Assembly: GCF_002159185.1 (NCBI RefSeq)
Contig: NZ_NFHD01000002.1
Coordinates: forward strand, 124,001 to 188,000
Length of the DNA stretch: 64,000 nt
Direction of reading: 5' to 3'
Origin: Gemmiger sp. An87
Lineage (GTDB): Bacteria > Bacillota > Clostridia > Oscillospirales > Ruminococcaceae
Positions 59,414 to 64,000 of this stretch are shown piece after piece. The notes under the pieces were generated by a model. It saw only the letters and a program-made list of their open reading frames with translations, was not told the origin of the DNA and did no database searches. Each line of letters starts with the position of its first letter. Position 1 is the stretch's first letter. The translations under genes and the position numbers were made by a program.

Positions 59414-60799
59414 TCAGTCCCAGAGCCGGGCCAGCAGAGCGGCCAGGGGCTCGATTTGCTCTTCCGCCAGCGCGCCGTAGCCCGCCACCAGGGTGTTGGG
59501 CGGGCAGGAGGCGGCGGTGCAGTATTCCGAAAGGCCGGTGATTCGTATCCCTTCAGCCCGGGCCAGACGGACCAGCTCCGCTTCGCCCGGGCCGTTTTTT
59601 ACCTGAATCAGCAGGTGCAGACCGGTGTGCTGACCGGAAAAATGCAGCCGTCCCGGCCCGAAGGCCGCGTCCAGCGCGCCGGTGAGAGCCTGCATCCGGG
59701 TGCGGTATTTGCCCCGGCAGCGGGCCAGGTGCCGGGTGAAGTGGCCCTCCTGCAAAAATACCCGCAGGGTCTGTTGCTCGAACCGGCTCACGGTGGAGGA
59801 GTAAAAGCCGAACTCCTCCTCAAAGCGGTCCAGCAGGCCCCGGGGCAGCACCATGTAGGCAATGCGGATGCTGGGGGCAAGGCTGCGGGAAAAGGTGGAG
59901 AGATACACCACCGGCCCGCCGCTGCCCGCCATGCCCTGCAAACTGGGCAGAGGGCGCAGCTCGAACCGGAACTCCGAGTCGTAGTCGTCCTCGATGATGT
60001 ACCGCCCCGGCTCGGCCAGCGCCCACTGCAGCAGCGCCGCCCGCCGTCCGGCGGGCATCACCGCGCCGGTGGGGAACTGGTGGCTGGGGGTCACATAGGC
60101 CAGGTGGGCGCCTGTCTCGGCCAGTTTGTCCACCTGAAGGCCCTGCTTGTCCACCGGCACCGGAAGGCAGTCCATGCCGCTGCTGTGCAGAATACGCTGG
60201 GTGCGGCTGTAGCCCGGGTCCTCCACCGCGGCCGGGCCCTCCACCAGCCGGGCCAGCAGGCCCAAAAGGTACTCCACCCCCGCGCCCACCACGATCTGGT
60301 CCGGCGCGCAGTCCACCGCCCGGTAGGCACGCAGGTAATCCGCAATGGCCTGCCGCAGGTCCTCGTCCCCCTGGGGATGGCCCCGGGTGAGCAGTTGGGG
60401 CTGGGAGTAGAGCAGCTCTTTTTGAATGCGGCCCCAGGTGCGGAAGGGGAAGAGAGCGGTGTCGATGCCGCCGGTGGAAAGGTCATACCGCCACACCGGC
60501 ACATCGGCGGGCCGGGGCGCGGGCGCGGGGCCGGGCAGGGCGGTCTTGGGGCCGGTGTAGCGCTGCACAAAAAAACCGGACCGGGGCCGGGCTTCCAGGT
60601 AGCCCTCCGCCACCAGCAGCTGGTAGGCGGTGTCCACCGTGTTCACGCTCACCGAAAGCTCCTCGGCCAGGCTGCGCTTGCCGGGCAGCCGCTCGCCGGG
60701 GGCCAGCTCCCCCTGGCGGATCTGGGCCACAATGGCCCGGTACAGCTGGTCATACAGCGGCCCGTCCCCCTCCCGGGCGGCAAAGGAAAGCTGGAACAT
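59414..60799 (-). CDS. MocR/PdxR-type regulator (GntR HTH plus aminotransferase fold) with Arg for the PLP lysine
   Basis: A 461-aa protein: GntR winged helix (about 1-80, LSVSVNTVDTAYQLLVAEGY) and a class I aminotransferase domain. DDYDSEF holds the Asp that pairs with the PLP ring, but the lysine motif TFSKxLAP reads TFSRSLAP, making R305 the residue at the Schiff-base position. MocR proteins use PLP to sense B6 or amino acids; this one may bind PLP non-covalently. It is divergent from an ECF S component gene, with a perfect inverted repeat between them. Confidence 0.88.
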   Translation of the reverse strand: MFQLSFAAREGDGPLYDQLYRAIVAQIRQGELAPGERLPGKRSLAEELSVSVNTVDTAYQLLVAEGYLEARPRSGFFVQRYTGPKTALPGPAPAPRPADVPVWRYDLSTGGIDTALFPFRTWGRIQKELLYSQPQLLTRGHPQGDEDLRQAIADYLRAYRAVDCAPDQIVVGAGVEYLLGLLARLVEGPAAVEDPGYSRTQRILHSSGMDCLPVPVDKQGLQVDKLAETGAHLAYVTPSHQFPTGAVMPAGRRAALLQWALAEPGRYIIEDDYDSEFRFELRPLPSLQGMAGSGGPVVYLSTFSRSLAPSIRIAYMVLPRGLLDRFEEEFGFYSSTVSRFEQQTLRVFLQEGHFTRHLARCRGKYRTRMQALTGALDAAFGPGRLHFSGQHTGLHLLIQVKNGPGEAELVRLARAEGIRITGLSEYCTAASCPPNTLVAGYGALAEEQIEPLAALLARLWD

Positions 60800-60838
60800 A
60801 CGGCAGACTCCTCTCTTTTGCTTAGTGAAGTGGTAAAA

Positions 60839-60884
60839 CTGACCCCATAAAAAAGTTGCGTTCTGGATATTATCATGGGGTCAG
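60839..60884. promoter_or_regulatory. Candidate MocR operator
   Basis: CTGACCCCAT (60839-60848) and ATGGGGTCAG (60875-60884) form a perfect 10-bp inverted repeat, centres 36 bases apart. The right arm lies where the -35 of the ECF gene promoter would be, the left arm within 50 bases of the MocR start. Confidence 0.6.
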
Positions 60885-60891
60885 AATCCGG

Positions 60892-60897
60892 TATAAT
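60892..60897 (+). promoter_or_regulatory. -10 box of the ECF S component gene
   Basis: TATAAT, eight bases after the right operator arm and 115 bases before the start codon. There is no good -35, consistent with activator dependence. Confidence 0.5.
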
Positions 60898-60929
60898 ATG
60901 AGCATAGAGAACGGGGCGCAAAAAGTCAA

Positions 60930-60972
60930 GGCATACCGCAGATTCCGCAGGACGGGAAGGATGCGGTGCTGC
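60930..60972 (+). repeat. Palindromic leader element, copy 4 (short form)
   Basis: GGCATACCGCA (60930-60940) pairs with TGCGGTGCTGC (60962-60972) with mismatches; GATTCC/GGAAGG extends the stem. It ends 40 bases before the ECF start codon. Confidence 0.6.
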
Positions 60973-61012
60973 TTCTGATACAAAACAGCCCGCCCCGCCG
61001 GGAGGCATATCT

Positions 61013-61585
61013 ATGGAAAAGAAGTTTTGGAGCGTGCAGCGGCTGGCAGTGTTCGGCCTGATGAGCGCGCTGGTATTCGCGTCCAGCTGGATGCAGATTC
61101 CCATCGGCGATGTGAGCCGGGTGCATCTGGGCAACGGCTTCTGTGCGTTGACCGGCCTGCTGTTCGGACCCTGGGTGGGCGGCCTTGCCAGCGGCATGGG
61201 CAGCATGCTGTTCGATTTCACCAACCCCCTGTACATTGCCGAGAGCTGGATTACCTTTCTGACCAAGTTCTTCATCGGCTTTGTGGCCGGTCTCATCGCC
61301 CGCAAGGGCATGGGCAAAAGCCCGGCAGCTCAGCGCGCCTGGGACATCGCGGCCGCGGTAGCGGGCACCCTCACCTATGTGGTGCTGTATCTGGGCAAGA
61401 GCTTCATCATGATGTATTTCATCGAGCGGCAGACCCTGGGCGCGGTGCAGGTGCAGCTGGTCACCAAGCTGCTGAGCAGCCTGATCAACGCAGGCGCGGG
61501 CGTGCTGCTGGCGGTCATTCTGGCCGGGGCGCTGCGTCCGGCCCTCAAGCGGGCGGGGCTGTTCCGCAAGCAGCTGCTGTGCTGA
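61013..61585 (+). CDS. ECF transporter S component (vitamin-binding membrane subunit)
   Basis: A 190-aa protein with about six helices. The N-terminal AVFGLMSALVFASSWMQIPIG and LGNGFCALTGLLFGPWVGGLASG are typical of ECF S components, with the Ala-rich helix 1 that docks on EcfT. The vitamin is not fixed by sequence, but control by a MocR/PdxR-like regulator next door makes vitamin B6 a sensible guess. No EcfA/EcfT genes lie here, so it would use shared energising subunits. GGGAGG precedes ATG 61013. Confidence 0.85.
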   Translation: MEKKFWSVQRLAVFGLMSALVFASSWMQIPIGDVSRVHLGNGFCALTGLLFGPWVGGLASGMGSMLFDFTNPLYIAESWITFLTKFFIGFVAGLIARKGMGKSPAAQRAWDIAAAVAGTLTYVVLYLGKSFIMMYFIERQTLGAVQVQLVTKLLSSLINAGAGVLLAVILAGALRPALKRAGLFRKQLLC

Positions 61586-61654
61586 ATCTTAGGAAAATCG
61601 AGGGGCCGGGGAAGCATCTCCCCGGCCCCTTTCTGTTTGTTCGACGGCCCTCGT

Positions 61655-61684
61655 TTGACTTTTACCTGCCCGCCGCGATACAAT
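61655..61684 (+). promoter_or_regulatory. Promoter of the lipid kinase gene
   Basis: TTGACT (61655-61660), 18-base spacer, TACAAT (61679-61684), 16 bases before palindromic element copy 5. Confidence 0.65.
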
Positions 61685-61700
61685 AAATAGTGCATTTAAG

Positions 61701-61875
61701 AGGTAGCACCGCACAATTCCAGGTGGTGGAGCGCGCCAGAAAATTTTTTGTGATATGAACCAAAAAGCACAGCCAAGCCTTGGGTGGCTTGGCGAGCATT
61801 TTGGGAAAATAGCACGGAAAATTTTGGCGAGATACGCCGCCTGAGCCGCGAGGCGTGCATTGTGCGGTGTTGCCT
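61701..61875 (+). repeat. Palindromic leader element, copy 5 (long form, 175 bp)
   Basis: AGGTAGCACCGCACAATT (61701-61718) pairs with ATTGTGCGGTGTTGCCT (61859-61875). It is the inverted counterpart of 56587-56760 and fills most of the 343-base gap before the lipid kinase gene, ending 53 bases before its start. Confidence 0.8.
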
Positions 61876-61928
61876 TAAAGCCGCGCGGGGCGCGGGCGGC
61901 CACGGTGCCGCGAAACGGAGGGCAAAAC

Positions 61929-62819
61929 ATGAACACAGCGCGTCAGGTGCTTTTGATCTACAATGCGGCCGCGGGTAAGCGGCGGGTGGCCCAGGAGCTG
62001 GAGCCCATCATTACCGGGCTGACCCGGGCGGGCTGCCTGGTCACCGCCTGCCCGGTGGGCGAGGGGCCGGGTGCGCCGGAGCTGCTGGCGGCATATCCGG
62101 ACCGGTTCGACGCGGTGGTCTGCTGCGGGGGCGACGGCACCCTGCACTACACGGTGAACGACGTGATGGCCCTGCCCCGGCCGCTGCCGGTGGGCTATCT
62201 GCCCTTTGGCTCCACCAACGACTTTGCCGCCTCGGCGGGGCTGCGCCGCCCGCTGGAGGAAAACTGCGCGGGCATTGGACGCTTCGCGCCGCAGGCGCTG
62301 GACCTGGGCCGGTTCAACGAGCGTCGCTTCTGTTATGTGGCGGCCTTCGGCATGTTCACGGCGGTGTCCTACCAGACGCCCCAGGCCACCAAGAATCTGC
62401 TGGGTCACTTTGCCTATGTGTTGGAGGGTGTGCTGCGGCTGGACCTCTCCCAGGGCTGGAAGGCAACCATTCAGGTGGATGACGAGACCCTGGAGGGCGA
62501 ATTCTGGTACTGCTCGGTGAGCAACTCCCGCTACATCGGAGGCATGGCGGTGCCGGAGCAGGGCGCGGTGCAGCTGGACGATGGCCTGTTTGAGGTGATG
62601 ATTCTGCGCAAGCCCCAGACCCTGCCCCAGGCCCGGCGGCTGGTGACGTGCCTGATGAGCCAGAAGCCGGACGGCGAGCTGTTGTATCTGCTGCAGGCAA
62701 AGCGGGTGCGGGCGGTATTCGACGAGCCCACCGGCTGGACGCTGGACGGCGAGGCCAGCCCCCAGGTGACGGAAGCGGACATCCGGGTGGAGCCGGGGCG
62801 GCTGGAGCTGCTGGTTTGA
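61929..62819 (+). CDS. Diacylglycerol/lipid kinase family protein (YegS/BmrU type)
   Basis: A 296-aa DAGK-catalytic-domain protein. The nucleotide motif VVCCGGDGTLHYTVND and LPFGSTNDFAASAG match the family; the C-terminal half is the beta-sandwich with WTLDGE, where the DGE Asp/Glu are catalytic. It phosphorylates diacylglycerol or a related lipid at the membrane inner face. CGGAGGG precedes ATG 61929. Confidence 0.92.
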   Translation: MNTARQVLLIYNAAAGKRRVAQELEPIITGLTRAGCLVTACPVGEGPGAPELLAAYPDRFDAVVCCGGDGTLHYTVNDVMALPRPLPVGYLPFGSTNDFAASAGLRRPLEENCAGIGRFAPQALDLGRFNERRFCYVAAFGMFTAVSYQTPQATKNLLGHFAYVLEGVLRLDLSQGWKATIQVDDETLEGEFWYCSVSNSRYIGGMAVPEQGAVQLDDGLFEVMILRKPQTLPQARRLVTCLMSQKPDGELLYLLQAKRVRAVFDEPTGWTLDGEASPQVTEADIRVEPGRLELLV

Positions 62820-62829
62820 ATGCAAGGAA

Positions 62830-62863
62830 AAAGGCGGAGAAGGGCGATTCTCCGCCTTTTTTG
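62830..62863 (+). terminator. Terminator after the lipid kinase gene
   Basis: AAAGGCGGAGAA pairs with TTCTCCGCCTTT, followed by TTT. Confidence 0.85.
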
Positions 62864-62944
62864 TGCCTGTGTGGGAGCAGGACGCGGAATTCGGGCAAAA
62901 AAGGTGAAAAATTTGCGTAGAAAGGCGTTTTTTCGCCGTATGGT

Positions 62945-62973
62945 TTGCGCTGGTGGGTAAAATGGTGTAAAAT
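62945..62973 (+). promoter_or_regulatory. Promoter of the SGNH hydrolase gene
   Basis: TTGCGC (62945-62950), 17-base spacer, TAAAAT (62968-62973), 50 bases before the GTG start. Confidence 0.6.
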
Positions 62974-63023
62974 AGATAGGTACGAGTAATTTTCCCGACT
63001 GAAAAAAGAAAGGTGAACGAATC

Positions 63024-64000
63024 GTGGCATCCAATCGTAAACCTGCGCCCTGGCAGAGAAAACTGCGGGCGCTGCTTCAGAAGCCGGCGGCCCTGCCCAT
63101 TCTGGCGGCCGTCTGCGGCTTGATTATCGTGGCCATTGCGGCCATCGTGGTGTGGTTCACGGTGCTGGGCGGAAAGTCTTCCACCTCCGGCTCCAGCTGG
63201 TCCGAGCCCGCCAGCGACGCTTCCTACGACGCTACCGCCGACAAGGTGGATGTGGAAGCTTACAAGGGCACCGTGCTGCCCGAGACCGAGGACGCCGGCC
63301 AGGAATACCTGGACGAGACGCTGTTCCTGGGCGACTCCAACACCGTGCGTTACATGGTCTACGGCCCCGAGGGAAGTGAAGACTCCTACACCACCATCGA
63401 CAACAACATCGGCGTGGTGAGCATGGGCGTGCAGCAGATCACCAGCCTGAAATGCGAGAACTTCGTGGGCCGGTCCTCCGCGGTGACCATGCCCGCGGCG
63501 GTGGAGATCATGCAGCCCCGCCGGGTGATCATCGGCTTTGGCACCAACAACCTGACCATGAGCGTAGATACCTTCATTGAGGAGTACAAGGAGGGCCTTG
63601 CCGCCATCCACGAGGCGTACCCCTATGCGGATATCATCGTGAACGCCATCCCCCCGCTGGACAAACAGCGCAGCAACACCGCCCTGAGCATGAAGCAGGT
63701 GGACGCCTTCAACAGCGCCATTGTGGAAATGTGCGAGGAGGAGGGCTATAAGTATCTGGACAGCAGCCAGGCTCTGGAGGACCCCGAGACCGGCTGGGCC
63801 AAGACCGACTACACCCTGAGCGATGGCGTGCACCTGAGCCAGAAGGGCGTGCGTGCTCTGTTTGAGTATATTCAGACCCACGCCTACATCACCGAGGACA
63901 CCCGGCCCAAGCCCCTGAACAAGGTGCCGGAGGTGCAGGGCGTTACCCCGAACCTGATCACCAGCGATCCCATCGCGGTGCGGGGCGAGAACGGCCAGAC
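63024..64000 (+). CDS. Membrane-anchored SGNH/GDSL hydrolase (3' end outside the window)
   Basis: GTG 63024 follows AAAGGTGA and the frame stays open to the window end (325 codons). N-terminal basic segment and one membrane helix (about 23-48), a Ser-rich linker, then an SGNH fold: block I ETLFLGDSNTVR with the catalytic Ser, GFGTNNL with the Asn, and SDGVHLSQKG with Asp and His. Members deacetylate or de-esterify surface glycans. The C-terminal part after YITEDTRP looks like a new domain or linker and is cut off. Confidence 0.85.
   Translation, partial: MASNRKPAPWQRKLRALLQKPAALPILAAVCGLIIVAIAAIVVWFTVLGGKSSTSGSSWSEPASDASYDATADKVDVEAYKGTVLPETEDAGQEYLDETLFLGDSNTVRYMVYGPEGSEDSYTTIDNNIGVVSMGVQQITSLKCENFVGRSSAVTMPAAVEIMQPRRVIIGFGTNNLTMSVDTFIEEYKEGLAAIHEAYPYADIIVNAIPPLDKQRSNTALSMKQVDAFNSAIVEMCEEEGYKYLDSSQALEDPETGWAKTDYTLSDGVHLSQKGVRALFEYIQTHAYITEDTRPKPLNKVPEVQGVTPNLITSDPIAVRGENGQ

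Overview
The window is GC-rich, almost fully coding DNA from a low-oxygen, gut-type Firmicute, most likely an Oscillospiraceae/Ruminococcaceae member of the Faecalibacterium-Gemmiger-Subdoligranulum group. I infer this from gene content and style: class III (anaerobic) ribonucleotide reductase, a flavodiiron protein, a CdaR-like regulator beside ftsEX, ECF vitamin uptake, strong AGGAGG ribosome sites, frequent GTG/TTG starts, and TGCTATAAT-type extended -10 boxes. No species call is possible from sequence alone.

Layout. 1-2545: end of purB, a TetR regulator, a NimA-like flavin protein, RsuA. 2804-8441: CdaR-like regulator, ftsE, ftsX, a coiled-coil LytM/M23 hydrolase, a 35-aa membrane peptide and a CtpA protease, which together look like a division/cell-wall module. 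8557-12018: rsmA, tRNA-Thr, a four-helix-bundle element, a ROK kinase, a YiiX-like hydrolase, a CAT tRNA. 12134-17034: a GHL10 lipoprotein, a GH2 beta-galactosidase, a small lipoprotein. 17086-23621 (minus): an amidase, a C39-like protease, and a two-component system whose operon ends in two paralogous membrane-anchored proteins of unknown function. 23871-27166 (minus): anaerobic RNR, with nrdD split so that the glycyl-radical tail is a separate 48-aa gene. 27440-39721: metallopeptidase, flippase, two glycosyltransferases, dinB, HAD phosphatase, Dabb protein, trmB, alanyl-tRNA editing protein, malQ. 39820-45719 (mostly minus): DUF6514, mtnN, ychF, an old-yellow-enzyme reductase fused out of frame to a truncated TetR gene. 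45857-48019: a second two-component system. 48508-56509: rpe followed by RnfD/RnfE/RnfA homologues, a glycosidase-like protein, a DUF1015 protein, a DEAD helicase and RlmA. 56852-64000: flavodiiron protein, an LCP-like protein, a MocR regulator divergent from an ECF S component, a lipid kinase and the start of an SGNH hydrolase.

Standout points. (1) The rnfD-E-A homologues lack all four cysteines that hold the [2Fe-2S] cluster and the usual flavinylation motif, and no rnfB/C/G lies nearby; this may be a redox-silent relative of Rnf/Nqr used for something else. (2) The glycyl radical of the class III RNR sits on its own small protein. (3) A family of palindromic elements with GGCAACACCGC-type ends occurs five times, each time just upstream of a plus-strand start codon and usually just after a -10 box. 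(4) An apparent deletion has fused a TetR gene to an old-yellow-enzyme gene. (5) A MocR regulator has Arg in place of the PLP lysine and shares a perfect inverted repeat with a divergent vitamin transporter gene.
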